DNA from: Streptomyces chrestomyceticus JCM 4735
GTDB taxonomy: Bacteria > Actinomycetota > Actinomycetes > Streptomycetales > Streptomycetaceae
DNA length: 64,000 nt
Assembly: GCF_003865135.1 (NCBI RefSeq)
Contig: NZ_BHZC01000001.1
Coordinates: 6,572,001 to 6,636,000 of the forward strand
Reading direction: 5' to 3'
This document shows, piece by piece, positions 22,432 through 29,669 of this stretch. The position numbers were made by a program, and so were the translations under genes. The notes below the pieces were generated by a model. The model worked only from the letters and a program-made list of their open reading frames with translations. It made no database searches and had not been told where the DNA came from. Positions within the stretch are counted from its first letter, which is position 1, and each line of letters begins with the position of its first letter.

Positions 22432-22661
22432 CGGACACCGTCCTTGCGGGTGTAGTAGCGGCGGCCAGGCGTCTCGTGCAGGGCGAGGAGGCCGTCACGG
22501 TGGAGGCGGGCCAGGTCACGGCGCGCCGTACGGGTCATCGGGGCGGGCCAGTCGGCGGCGCGGTACAGGCGCATCACGCGGCGCGTGGTCCACTCGCCCG
22601 GCTGCTCGGCGACTGCGCCGGCCAGGAGCAGGCGGCGCTTCGTCTCGTCGAGAGCGTTCAT
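22428..22661 (-). CDS. Winged-helix-like DNA-binding protein
   Basis: 77 residues from ATG 22661. TRRVMRLYRAADWPAP, then RTARRDLARLHRDGLL, then HETPGRRYYTRKDG reads as helix-helix-wing, a compact wHTH. A small regulator is likely. Confidence 0.6.
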   Translation of the reverse strand: MNALDETKRRLLLAGAVAEQPGEWTTRRVMRLYRAADWPAPMTRTARRDLARLHRDGLLALHETPGRRYYTRKDGVR

Positions 22662-22897
22662 CAGCCACCCCCGAGCTGCGGCGGGACGTCGCGGGTGGAG
22701 GCCAGACCCTCGATGACGCCGGCGACTGCCGCCGCGGGCTGGTTCCGCAGGACGTCGCACCACATGCGGTCGACGTCACCGCTGGCCGCCACGACGTCGC
22801 GCGCGGTGTCGTAGGCGAACATGAACACCTGCGGGTCCTCCGACGCGGCGCAGCGCACGCTGGCCAGGGAGAACGCGGCGTCGGCGTGGCGCTTCAC
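22661..22897 (-). CDS. Hypothetical protein
   Basis: 78 residues, helical, with VFMFAYDTARDVVAASGDV and ending PQLGGG. It is coupled to the wHTH gene by a TGATG junction. No family was recognised. Confidence 0.45.
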   Translation of the reverse strand: MKRHADAAFSLASVRCAASEDPQVFMFAYDTARDVVAASGDVDRMWCDVLRNQPAAAVAGVIEGLASTRDVPPQLGGG

Positions 22898-23136
22898 GGG
22901 CGCTCACCGCCTACCGGCACGCGGATGTCGTCCGGGTCCAGGAGCCCCACGCGTAGCGCCGTCGCGACAGCGTGCGCACCGGACCGGACGCGCAGCCGCC
23001 GGTACAGCAGGCGGCGGTGGCTCTTGACCGTGGCGGGGGCCAGGCACAGGCGCTGCGCCGTCTCTCCCACGGACAGCCCGTTGGCCATGGTCACCAGGAC
23101 CGCCCGCTGTTGTTGCGGCAGAACACGTGTCGCCAT
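22894..23136 (-). CDS. LuxR-type HTH protein (DNA-binding domain only)
   Basis: 80 residues from ATG 23136. LPQQQRAVLVTMANGLSVGETAQRL and APATVKSHRRLLYRRLRVRS make a complete GerE/LuxR helix-turn-helix. The C-terminal GAHAVATALRVGLL is also standard. No sensor domain is present, so it probably acts as a constitutive or titrating regulator within the element. Confidence 0.8.
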   Translation of the reverse strand: MATRVLPQQQRAVLVTMANGLSVGETAQRLCLAPATVKSHRRLLYRRLRVRSGAHAVATALRVGLLDPDDIRVPVGGERP

Positions 23137-23438
23137 CACGCGCCGCCCTCGACTTCCGCCTTCAGCCGGGCGATCTCCTCGCGGGCCTCGGCGAGTTCGT
23201 CGGCGGCGGTGCGTTTCTGATCGCGGTAGGCGACGATGCTGTCCCGCCACTCCTGCACAGCGGCGAGGATGCGGTCCGCCGTGGCGACCTGCTCATCCAG
23301 CGTCGCGGCGCTCGGGAACTGCAGAGTGATGTCGTTCTGCATGGAGCCGTCGGGCTCGATGTACAGAACAGAGAGCGGAGCTACACCGCACCGGGCGGTG
23401 GCCTGCGGCTCCAGGAAGAACGTGGCGGTGTAGCTCAT
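23136..23438 (-). CDS. Hypothetical protein with C-terminal coiled coil
   Basis: 100 residues from ATG 23438. Beta-rich first half (YTATFFLEPQ, LSVLYIEPDG) and a long charged helix at the end (ADELAEAREEIARLKAEVE), likely a coiled coil for oligomerisation. Confidence 0.5.
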   Translation of the reverse strand: MSYTATFFLEPQATARCGVAPLSVLYIEPDGSMQNDITLQFPSAATLDEQVATADRILAAVQEWRDSIVAYRDQKRTAADELAEAREEIARLKAEVEGGA

Positions 23439-23725
23439 GCGGTGCCTCCGCAGGTCCAGTCGGGGTAGTCGGCGGCGGTGCTGCAGCACTCGGGGTGCTC
23501 GATCAGGTAGATCGCGCCCGCGGTAGCGGCCCGCTCTTTGTCGCCCATGGCGCGGACGAGCGCGTCGTCGTCGGCGCTGGTGGTGGCGGCCTGCTGCCGG
23601 GCCTGCACGTCCCGCAGGGCGCTCAGCACCTTCGCCGGGGTGACGTGGCTCGCGATGTCCAGGCGGACCTGCTCGACAGGCACATCCAGGGCCTCGATCG
23701 CGGGGCGCGGGGTCGTCGTCTTCAC
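23435..23725 (-). CDS. Hypothetical protein
   Basis: 96 residues. A middle segment VTPAKVLSALRDVQARQ and AGAIYLIEHPECC give a mostly helical prediction. Cysteines at the end (ECCSTAADYPDWTC). Coupled by ATGA on both sides. Confidence 0.5.
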   Translation of the reverse strand: MKTTTPRPAIEALDVPVEQVRLDIASHVTPAKVLSALRDVQARQQAATTSADDDALVRAMGDKERAATAGAIYLIEHPECCSTAADYPDWTCGGTA

Positions 23726-23931
23726 GACTCACCCCCGGTGCGGGCGAGGGCGGTGCTGGCTTCGCGCTGCGCCTCCTCCAGCAGGACGGTCAGGGCGCCG
23801 ACCCGGAAGCGCAGCCGGTCGACCTCGGCAGCCAGGCGCAGCCCGGCCGCGCGCAGCTCGTCGGCGGACGCGGTCTCGTCGCGCAGCACGTCGTCGATTA
23901 CGGCGCGGAGAGAAGGAGTCAGCTCAGGCAT
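23722..23931 (-). CDS. Hypothetical helical protein
   Basis: 69 residues from ATG 23931: almost one continuous amphipathic helix (LRAAGLRLAAEVDRLRFRVG, then LTVLLEEAQREAST), probably a coiled coil. Confidence 0.5.
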   Translation of the reverse strand: MPELTPSLRAVIDDVLRDETASADELRAAGLRLAAEVDRLRFRVGALTVLLEEAQREASTALARTGGES

Positions 23932-24199
23932 CGTCGTCACCGCCCTCGGCGGCGTCGGCCATGCGGCGCAGGCGGTGCGCGACCGAGCTGGTGCACGCGG
24001 TCCACACGGCCATCGCGTCAGCCGACCAGCCGGCGGGAGCCGTCGCCGCATCCGCCACAGCGGCGGCCTCGCGCAGCACCTCGGCGCGGAAGGCGGCGAG
24101 CAGCGCGGTGGTCTTCGGCAGGCCCGCGCCGTAGCCCTCGGAGGCCGGGCTCCACTCGGGCCACATCAGCGCGCTGAACAGCTCGTCGCGGGCGGTCAT
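23924..24199 (-). CDS. Hypothetical protein
   Basis: 91 residues from ATG 24199. Helical, with ELFSALMWPEWSPASEGYG then TALLAAFRAEVLREAA, and an acidic C-terminus (EGGDDDA). No family was recognised. Confidence 0.5.
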   Translation of the reverse strand: MTARDELFSALMWPEWSPASEGYGAGLPKTTALLAAFRAEVLREAAAVADAATAPAGWSADAMAVWTACTSSVAHRLRRMADAAEGGDDDA

Positions 24200-24801
24200 G
24201 CCGCACCGCCCTCGGCGTCGTCGTACCCGGCCACCCGCCAGCGCTCCGCCGTCCGGTCCCACACCACGGACCATTCGTCGCGGTCGGTGAGGGTGCCGTC
24301 GAGGTCGATGCCCACGTGCATGCCTGCGTCGTTCGCGGCGTTGAGGGCGTTGGCGATGGCCTCCCAGTACGAGCGGGCACCACCGAGATTGTCCGGTCGA
24401 ACCGCGTCCCGCGCGATCTTGGATGCCAACTTCTCGATCACGTCGGCCTGCTCGGCGTGCTGGCGGCGGCGGGTCGACCGGTGCTCGCGCGCCTTCTTCA
24501 GCAGCCACGCGATGATCTGCGCGTCACGCTCGGCGACGATCGCGGCGCGGGTGGCGCGCAGCCGTTCGGCCTCCGACTCGGCATCGAGCAGTCGGCGCAG
24601 GACCGGGGCCATCCGCTCGCCCATGAACGAGACGAGGTTCAGGCAGTACAGGTCCTCCCACTTCGGGTGCTCGTGCTCTCGGACGTTGGTGACGGTCTGA
24701 CCGAACGAGACGATGAGCTCGGCACTGGCCGACTTCGCGTCACCGAGGGCCGCTGCCAGTGCAGCGCGCTGCTCGGCGGAAAGAGAGGAACGGGCGCTCA
24801 T
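24196..24801 (-). CDS. Hypothetical protein, two-part
   Basis: 201 residues from ATG 24801. The first part is a long charged helical region (RLLDAESEAERLRATRAAIV, WLLKKAREHRSTRRRQ). The C-terminal ~50 residues (ALNAANDAGMHVGIDLDGTL, WSVVWDRTAERWRVAGYD) form a small beta-rich domain. The apparent DLDGT recalls a HAD motif, but the rest of that fold is absent. Confidence 0.5.
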   Translation of the reverse strand: MSARSSLSAEQRAALAAALGDAKSASAELIVSFGQTVTNVREHEHPKWEDLYCLNLVSFMGERMAPVLRRLLDAESEAERLRATRAAIVAERDAQIIAWLLKKAREHRSTRRRQHAEQADVIEKLASKIARDAVRPDNLGGARSYWEAIANALNAANDAGMHVGIDLDGTLTDRDEWSVVWDRTAERWRVAGYDDAEGGAA

Positions 24802-25145
24802 GACGTCACCGCCGCATCCGACGGAGCGTCCAGCAGCGTCCACGCCTTCACGGACACCTCATCCACGACCGCGGTCATCGACACGTACGTACGCGGGTCG
24901 TCGTCGCCGTGGGGCCCGGCGCTGACCGCGACACCGCAGATCCGTGCCAGCGCCTCAACACCGGCCGCCGACCGGGAGAAGCGGAACTCCACCTCCGGCG
25001 TCGGCGCGAAGGAGTAGCAGGTGACGGCGAAGCCCGACGGGAGCACCGGACTGGTCCAGATGATCTGCTCGGCGACCGCCAGAGCGGCCAGATGCCCGCG
25101 GCGCTGCGCGTCGGCAGCGTCCGTTTCGACAGGAGCGATACTCAC
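24798..25145 (-). CDS. Hypothetical protein
   Basis: 115 residues, mixed alpha/beta: HLAALAVAEQIIWTS, then GFAVTCYSFAPTPEVEFRF and AGVEALARICGVAV. Coupled to the antirepressor gene by ATGA. No family was recognised. Confidence 0.5.
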   Translation of the reverse strand: MSIAPVETDAADAQRRGHLAALAVAEQIIWTSPVLPSGFAVTCYSFAPTPEVEFRFSRSAAGVEALARICGVAVSAGPHGDDDPRTYVSMTAVVDEVSVKAWTLLDAPSDAAVTS

Positions 25146-25945
25146 AGCGCACCCCCCACCAGAGCCGCCGGAGACTGCACCCCGCCGAGCCGCTTGTGCA
25201 GCTCCTGTACGCCCTTGACCGTCACCCGAAGCTGCGGCGCATCGAGGACCAGCTCGCCGGTGCGCGGGTGGTAGTGGGACTGCGGCAGCTCCGACAGCCA
25301 GCCCCGCTCGATGGCGTACTGGCTCGCCCGGTAGCGGTGGTCGGCGTTCTGTACGTAGGCCCAGTCGATCTCGTGCAGGATGCCGAACAGCCGGTTCCGG
25401 CCCGTCTTGATTGCCGGATCGCGGGAGAGGATCTTCGCCGCGTCAGCCACGGAGAAGTCGCCGTGAGCGGTCGCCAGGGTGTTCCACGCCGCGGCCGGGA
25501 CCTCCAGCTCCCTGACCTTCGACTCCAGCGCCTTCGCCTCCCGCACCTGCCCGAGCAGCGCGACGAGCGCCTCCTCGTAGTCCTGCGGCAGCGCCGGCGT
25601 CACCTCGGCCTCGCGGGTACGGACCGCGAAGTACGTCTGCGCCGCGGCGATCTCCGCCTTACGCGGATCACCGTTCATCGCCACCAGGTAGGCGCCGTAG
25701 CGGGTGAGCCGGTAGTTGATGCCGGCCTGGTTGGTGCGGCCGAAAGCTTCCCGGCGCCGGGAAGCATGGCGCGCGGGGTCTTCGCCCGTGTTGGCGACAG
25801 CCGACCGGGCCCGCTCGATGGCGGCCTCGAACCGCTCCCACTTCTCGTAGCCGAGCAGGGGCATCAGGTCACGGGCCGACCACCAGTCGCCCGCCTGATC
25901 CGTCTGCTTGATGGCGTCGAAGGGGCTGTTCCCCTTCGGTGGCAT
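25142..25945 (-). CDS. Phage antirepressor, DinD-like N-domain plus KilAC/ANT C-domain
   Basis: 267 residues from ATG 25945 (an earlier ATG at 25968 is possible). Residues 5-115 match the DinD/BRO-type domain (SPFDAIKQTD, WWSARDLMPLLGYEKW, INYRLTRYGAYLVAMNGD). Residues 150-267 match the phage antirepressor KilAC domain (FSVADAAKILSR, RNRLFGILHEIDWAY, VTVKGVQELHKRL). Such proteins relieve repression by binding the prophage repressor. Its place directly downstream of the repressor-like gene fits a lysis/lysogeny or excision switch. Confidence 0.8.
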   Translation of the reverse strand: MPPKGNSPFDAIKQTDQAGDWWSARDLMPLLGYEKWERFEAAIERARSAVANTGEDPARHASRRREAFGRTNQAGINYRLTRYGAYLVAMNGDPRKAEIAAAQTYFAVRTREAEVTPALPQDYEEALVALLGQVREAKALESKVRELEVPAAAWNTLATAHGDFSVADAAKILSRDPAIKTGRNRLFGILHEIDWAYVQNADHRYRASQYAIERGWLSELPQSHYHPRTGELVLDAPQLRVTVKGVQELHKRLGGVQSPAALVGGAL

Positions 25946-26048
25946 GATGCTGCTCAAGGTGAGCCTCATTTCTGTGGTTGATGAGGCGAGCCGCAGGGGT
26001 CGTGTCCGGGTGCATCCGGCGCGGCCCCGACTCGCGTCGGAGGTGGGG

Positions 26049-26531
26049 TCAGGCGCTCTTGGTCTCGCTGAGCGGCCGGGTCTCGCCCATCGCGGCGATC
26101 TCCCGGATGTGCTGCAGGCGGAACGTGATTCGGCCACCGGAGCGGCTGTGCGGGATTTCGCGGGCCCTCGCCTTCTTCCGCAGCGTTAGGGCGGTGTAGG
26201 GCAGCCAGCCGTTGGCGGCGACCTCTTCGGGCTTGTAGTGCACCAGTTCGTCCAGAGCGGTGCTGGAGGCGCCGCCGGTCTCGGCGGTGGGGGGCGCCTT
26301 CCTCTTCGCTTCCGTGGCGGGCACGTCGGCTCCTTCATGGGTGATGGCAGCAGTCGGCACCGTCAGCGCGGCCGCGATGGCCTGGACTTTCGCCTCAGCA
26401 GGCCGCTCGATCTGGCCTCGTTCGAGCCGGGAGAGGTAGCCGCGGTCGATTCCGGCCCGGCGAGCAAGAGCAGGGAGGCTCATGTTCTGAGCCTCGCGGA
26501 TGGCCCGGATGGCGATGCCGTTGGATCTCAC
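26049..26531 (-). CDS. XRE repressor fused to an excisionase-like HTH
   Basis: 160 residues from GTG 26531. N-terminal Cro/cI-type HTH at residues 5-60 (AIREAQNMSLPALARRAGI, DRGYLSRLERGQIERP). A linker rich in Ala/Thr/Lys follows. C-terminal residues 112-150 (WLPYTALTLRKKARAREIP, SGGRITFRLQHIREI) match an HTH_17/excisionase-type domain. One protein could thus both repress transcription and bind attachment-site DNA. It is the first gene of the long leftward operon and divergent from a second XRE gene. Confidence 0.7.
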   Translation of the reverse strand: MRSNGIAIRAIREAQNMSLPALARRAGIDRGYLSRLERGQIERPAEAKVQAIAAALTVPTAAITHEGADVPATEAKRKAPPTAETGGASSTALDELVHYKPEEVAANGWLPYTALTLRKKARAREIPHSRSGGRITFRLQHIREIAAMGETRPLSETKSA

Positions 26532-26571
26532 CCTCAGAAAGTAGCCCCGTGCCCACACCCTGGCAACCCTC

Positions 26572-26636
26572 GTGCGCACTTTCTGTGCTTGTTTTCTCGA
26601 CTCTCGCGGCGTGACGGGTGCGCACAAGGGCGCACA
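26572..26636. promoter_or_regulatory. Candidate operator cluster (GTGCGCAC repeats)
   Basis: The palindrome GTGCGCAC occurs at 26572-26579 and 26618-26625, and a related GGCGCACA at 26629-26636, inside the 214-bp gap between the two divergent XRE genes. Repeated palindromes in such a gap are the normal operator arrangement of phage repressors. Confidence 0.5.
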
Positions 26637-26745
26637 TAGGGGCTCACTTTGCAACCCGGGGCGCGCGGTAAACTCGCTTAAAGGCAGGTCAAGAGGCCAG
26701 ATCCTGGCTTTCCGGTTGCATCAGCGTCGGGCATGATGAGGTGCC

Positions 26746-27285
26746 ATGGATCGAGACTGGGCCAGGCTGGGCGACGCCGTGCGGCACGCCCGCAAGTCCG
26801 CAGGACTGAAACAGGATGAGCTGGCCGACGCGGTGAACGTCAGCAGAGCCACCATCCAGGCCATCGAGCGCGGCGACTCCTTCAAGAAGGTCACCCACAC
26901 GCACCGCGCCATCGCCGCCTACTTCGAGTGGGACCCCGGCTCGATCGAGACGACACTCGCAGGCGGAGAACCTAAGCCGGCCGAACCGTCGCCCGACGCC
27001 GCCCCTGCGACCTTCAGCGGTGTGGCCGCCATTCCGGAGGACCTGCCGCTTCGCATCAAGGCAGCGCTCGGCGACGGCCCGCTCGTGGATGCCGCCGTCA
27101 TCGCCCTGCCCGCGGAGGACGGTGATGAGGACCCTGATGCTCAGATGGTCGTCATCGTCCGGGGCCGCAGGGGGGCGTCCGATGAGCAGCTGCGGCGGGC
27201 GATGCAGCGGTGGGAGCGGACAGAATCAAGCCTTCGGCGCTCGGAAGGCAGCACAAAAGGTGCCGAAGTGCGCCCAGAATCCTAG
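26746..27285 (+). CDS. XRE-family transcription regulator
   Basis: 179 residues from ATG 26746. HTH at residues 6-62 (LGDAVRHARKSAGLKQDELA, VNVSRATIQAIERG). A Pro/Ala-rich linker and an acidic C-terminal domain (DAAVIALPAEDGDEDPDAQ, DEQLRRAMQRWERTESSL) follow. Divergent from the repressor-excisionase fusion, it probably completes a two-repressor switch. The helical C-terminus probably dimerises. Confidence 0.8.
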   Translation: MDRDWARLGDAVRHARKSAGLKQDELADAVNVSRATIQAIERGDSFKKVTHTHRAIAAYFEWDPGSIETTLAGGEPKPAEPSPDAAPATFSGVAAIPEDLPLRIKAALGDGPLVDAAVIALPAEDGDEDPDAQMVVIVRGRRGASDEQLRRAMQRWERTESSLRRSEGSTKGAEVRPES

Positions 27286-27373
27286 GCAAAGGGCTCCACA
27301 TGTGAGCGATCTGTGTGGTTGGGTATTCAACGCGTTACGAAGGTGCCGCCGTACTCGGATCACAGGGGGACCG

Positions 27374-27562
27374 GTGCGGGTCGAAGTTGTCAGCGTTACC
27401 TCTATGCCCCTGGACGTGTGCGTCTACCTGCGTAAGCGCGCCCACGCCTGGGTGCTGTACATCCTGCAAGAGCTGTTGGATCACCTCGGCGGGGTCATAC
27501 CGGGTCTGGTGATCACTCCTCCTGTGATCACAGCCCGGTGGCTGGTCTCGCCGGGTCGGTAA
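27374..27562 (+). CDS. Small hydrophobic protein preceding integrase
   Basis: 62 residues from GTG 27374 behind GGGGG. Contains VYLRKRAHAWVLYILQELLD and GGVIPGLVITPPVITARW, an amphipathic then hydrophobic pattern. It ends 12 bases before the integrase start, suggesting co-transcription. Not recognised; it could be an excision cofactor or a membrane peptide. Confidence 0.4.
   Translation: MRVEVVSVTSMPLDVCVYLRKRAHAWVLYILQELLDHLGGVIPGLVITPPVITARWLVSPGR
27509..27531. repeat. Two GTGATCAC palindromes 15 bp apart
   Basis: GTGATCAC at 27509-27516 and 27524-27531 lies 43 bases upstream of the integrase start, inside the small upstream gene. This spacing suits an operator or arm-type site controlling integrase, although that is inference. 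Confidence 0.5.
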
Positions 27563-27573
27563 GAGGGGGCAGC

Positions 27574-28947
27574 GTGGCGTACGCGGAGAAGCGCCTCAGT
27601 ACGGCCAAAGGCAGCAAAGGCAAGATCAGTTGGCGGTCGCGGTACAAGAAGCCGGACGGGACGTGGGGGAGCGAGCCCGGCTTCCCGACCAAGAAGACGG
27701 CGGAGAACTGGGGAGAGGAGCAGGAGGCCGCCATCCGGGCCGGCCGCTGGATCGACCCGGATCTGCAGCGCAAGCACTTCGGGGTCTGGGCCAGGGAGTG
27801 GATGAAGGCGAAGCCGAAGCGCGGCGCCACCGTCGACAAGCGGTGGAACATGCTCGACCGGCACATACTTCCGAAGTGGCAGCACGCCCCGCTCCAGTCC
27901 ATCACCTGGTTCGACGTGGATGCCTGGCAGCACGGTCTGCCGTGCGACGACGTCACCGCGGGCCACTGCGTCAGCCTGATGTCGTCCATCCTGACCGGCG
28001 CCGTGGACGCCCAGCACCTGGCCGTGAACCCGCTGTTCGGCCGTCGGCGCACGCGTCCCACCACGGCGAGCGCGGGTAAGCGGCCCGTGAAAGCGAAGAA
28101 GACGGCCGAGGAGCAGTGGGTGGAACCGGAAGCGGTGCTGCAGGTCGCCGACCGGCTCGGCCCTGTCAACGGCCTGCATGTGCTGACGACGGCGTTCACC
28201 GGCCTGGGCTGGGGTGAGAGTGCCGCTCTGCACCGGGACAACACCCTGCTGCAGAGGCAGCAGCCGTATGACGGCGGAGTCTTCACCTGCCCGGTCATCC
28301 GGGTGGACGAAGAGGTCGGGGAACTGGCCGAGTATGTCGGCCGGGACGAGGACGGCCGGCGTACCGGACTGGTGCACCAGCTGGAGCCGCCGAAGAACGA
28401 CGGGCGGGCCCGGGACGTGGATGTGCCGCCCTTCCTCGCGATGCTGCTGCGCTACCACCTCGACGACTGGAAGTGGCCGTACGTCTTCTGCACGCCCAAC
28501 GGGAAGCTGTGGAGGCGCAGCAACTTCGGGCGCAGCATCCTGCGGCCTGCGGCCGACGGGCGGACCGCGCTGCCGAAGAGCAAGGGGCATGCCGCGCGGG
28601 AGGCATGGGCCCCGATCAAACCGGGGATGACGATGCGGGCCACGCGGCACACCCATGACACTCTGCAGGAACAGATCGGGGTGAAGCCCGCCCTGGCCTT
28701 CGAGCAGGCCGGCCACAAGCGGCCGGGAATCAAAGCGGTGTACCAGCACCCGACGCCCGCGATGCGGCAGGAGCGGCTGGACGGGCTGGAAGAGATTTTC
28801 TGGCGGGCGATGCGTAACCTGGGGTGGCGGACCCTGTGGGGCCGGGTGGATCTGGTGAAGCGGCGCCCATCCATAGATGATCTCCCAAATATCTCCCAAA
28901 CGATCATCAGGAGCCCCGCTCGGGAGGCTCAGCCGCAGGTCAGGTGA
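27574..28947 (+). CDS. int: Tyrosine recombinase / site-specific integrase
   Basis: 457 residues from GTG 27574, chosen for GAGGGGG just upstream. N-terminal arm-binding region (ISWRSRYKKPDGTWGSEPGF), core-binding region (residues 70-170), catalytic domain from about residue 195. Motifs seen: FTGLGWGESAAL (box I), TRHTHDTLQEQ (box II), AGHKRPGIKAVYQHP with the nucleophile Tyr. The usual box-I Arg (GLRWGE) is Gly and the box-II His (HxLRH) is Arg. The gene reads into the attachment site 22 bp away, typical of tRNA-targeting elements. Confidence 0.9.
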   Translation: MAYAEKRLSTAKGSKGKISWRSRYKKPDGTWGSEPGFPTKKTAENWGEEQEAAIRAGRWIDPDLQRKHFGVWAREWMKAKPKRGATVDKRWNMLDRHILPKWQHAPLQSITWFDVDAWQHGLPCDDVTAGHCVSLMSSILTGAVDAQHLAVNPLFGRRRTRPTTASAGKRPVKAKKTAEEQWVEPEAVLQVADRLGPVNGLHVLTTAFTGLGWGESAALHRDNTLLQRQQPYDGGVFTCPVIRVDEEVGELAEYVGRDEDGRRTGLVHQLEPPKNDGRARDVDVPPFLAMLLRYHLDDWKWPYVFCTPNGKLWRRSNFGRSILRPAADGRTALPKSKGHAAREAWAPIKPGMTMRATRHTHDTLQEQIGVKPALAFEQAGHKRPGIKAVYQHPTPAMRQERLDGLEEIFWRAMRNLGWRTLWGRVDLVKRRPSIDDLPNISQTIIRSPAREAQPQVR

Positions 28948-28969
28948 TCGACAAGCGTTCGTTACACCG

Positions 28970-29017
28970 GCTCTTACAAAGCAGATGTCACAGGTTCAAA
29001 TCCTGTTGTGCCCACCA
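28970..29017 (+). other. Attachment site: 3' part of tRNA-Val(UAC)
   Basis: Bases 28970-29017 give the 3' half of a tRNA: loop CTTACAA (anticodon UAC), stem AGCAG, variable ATGTC, T-arm ACAGG-TTCAAAT-CCTGT, acceptor TGTGCCC, then ACCA. The bases before 28970 do not form the 5' half, so this is a duplicated att core. The intact tRNA is expected at the element's other end. Anticodon-stem pairing predicts CTGCT upstream in the intact gene, replaced here by CCGGCT. Confidence 0.85.
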
Positions 29018-29020
29018 GCG

Positions 29021-29055
29021 CGAAGACCCCCCGTCGATCTTGACGGGGGTCTTCG
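29021..29055 (+). terminator. tRNA-Val terminator retained at the element boundary
   Basis: A long stem (CGAAGACCCC region with GGGGGTCTTCG) with one bulge begins 4 bases after the tRNA CCA end. It is chromosomal DNA marking the right junction. Confidence 0.8.
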
Positions 29056-29181
29056 GCGTTCCGGGTTGGCGTCAACGGGGCTGGTCGGTCGGTTACTGGT
29101 TGGTTGAGGGCGCCTTTTGAATGGCGCTGCGCGGGATGTGGTCGACATGCGTGGTGGTCGGTCCCGGTGCAGGCTGAATGT

Positions 29182-29406
29182 ATGGCTGAGCATCCGCCGG
29201 TGATTGTTCACCCGCCCTCCTCGTCCGGTGGGCGGCGGGTCACCGTTCACGGGCAGATTGTCGGGCTGGCGCACGGGCGTGGGGATGTTGCCGAGTTTCT
29301 GCGGCAGGCCGGGCTGGCGCCGGATGCCGAGGACATTGATCTGGATGCTCCGGGGCTCGTCGAGTGGCGCGGTGGGGACAAGGACGTGTGGGCGGTTGTG
29401 GGGTGA
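29182..29406 (+). CDS. Conserved small hypothetical protein
   Basis: 74 residues from ATG 29182, better supported than a start at 29104 that would include a Cys/Trp-rich segment of doubtful reality. Contains RRVTVHGQIVGLAHGRGDVA, AEFLRQAGLAP and DAPGLVEWRGGDKDVWAVVG. This is the first chromosomal gene after the element. The function is unknown. Confidence 0.55.
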   Translation: MAEHPPVIVHPPSSSGGRRVTVHGQIVGLAHGRGDVAEFLRQAGLAPDAEDIDLDAPGLVEWRGGDKDVWAVVG

Positions 29407-29560
29407 GGAGTGGTGGTGGGGCGAGTGGGGTTGTGGGTGGGGGTGAGGGTGAGGGTGGATGCGGCGTTTGGTTGGGGCGTTGTGGGTAGGTTTTGTGGTT
29501 ACGCGCTGTGGGGGGTGGTGGCCGAAGGGTGATGGTGTGGGGTGCGGGGTTGTTGTTCGA

Positions 29561-29606
29561 GTTTCAAGTGATGTGTATCGTCGGGGTGTGACTTGAAGTT
29601 TCAAGT
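29561..29606. promoter_or_regulatory. Candidate MarR-type operator upstream of DoxX
   Basis: ACTTGAA-GT-TTCAAGT (29591-29606) is a perfect inverted repeat, and its half-site GTTTCAAGT recurs at 29561-29569. It lies 64 bases before the DoxX start. TTGAA/TTCAA dyads of this size are typical MarR-family sites. Confidence 0.55.
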
Positions 29607-29669
29607 ACTTCTTGGGCGGGCGGCACCGGTTCTGTTGCAGGACCCGCGGCCCGGACAGACCAGACAGAA

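Larger units (their letters stand above)
1..29017. mobile_element. Integrated mobile element in tRNA-Val(UAC), right part; left end outside window
   Basis: The right end is fixed by the integrase gene reading into a partial tRNA-Val 3' end at 28,970-29,017, after which ordinary chromosomal genes begin. The element holds an AICE-like transfer/regulation module (1-6,890) and a phage-early-like module (about 9,000-27,300) with recombination, replication-initiation, WhiB and repressor genes. No structural phage genes are present. Whether this is one mosaic element or two adjacent elements cannot be decided, because no second tRNA fragment is visible inside the window. Confidence 0.85.

Noticed and set aside
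24196..24345. HAD phosphatase motif (DLDGTL) near the C-terminus of the 201-residue protein
   Set aside because: No following Ser/Thr, Lys or acidic motifs, and too little sequence remains for the fold.
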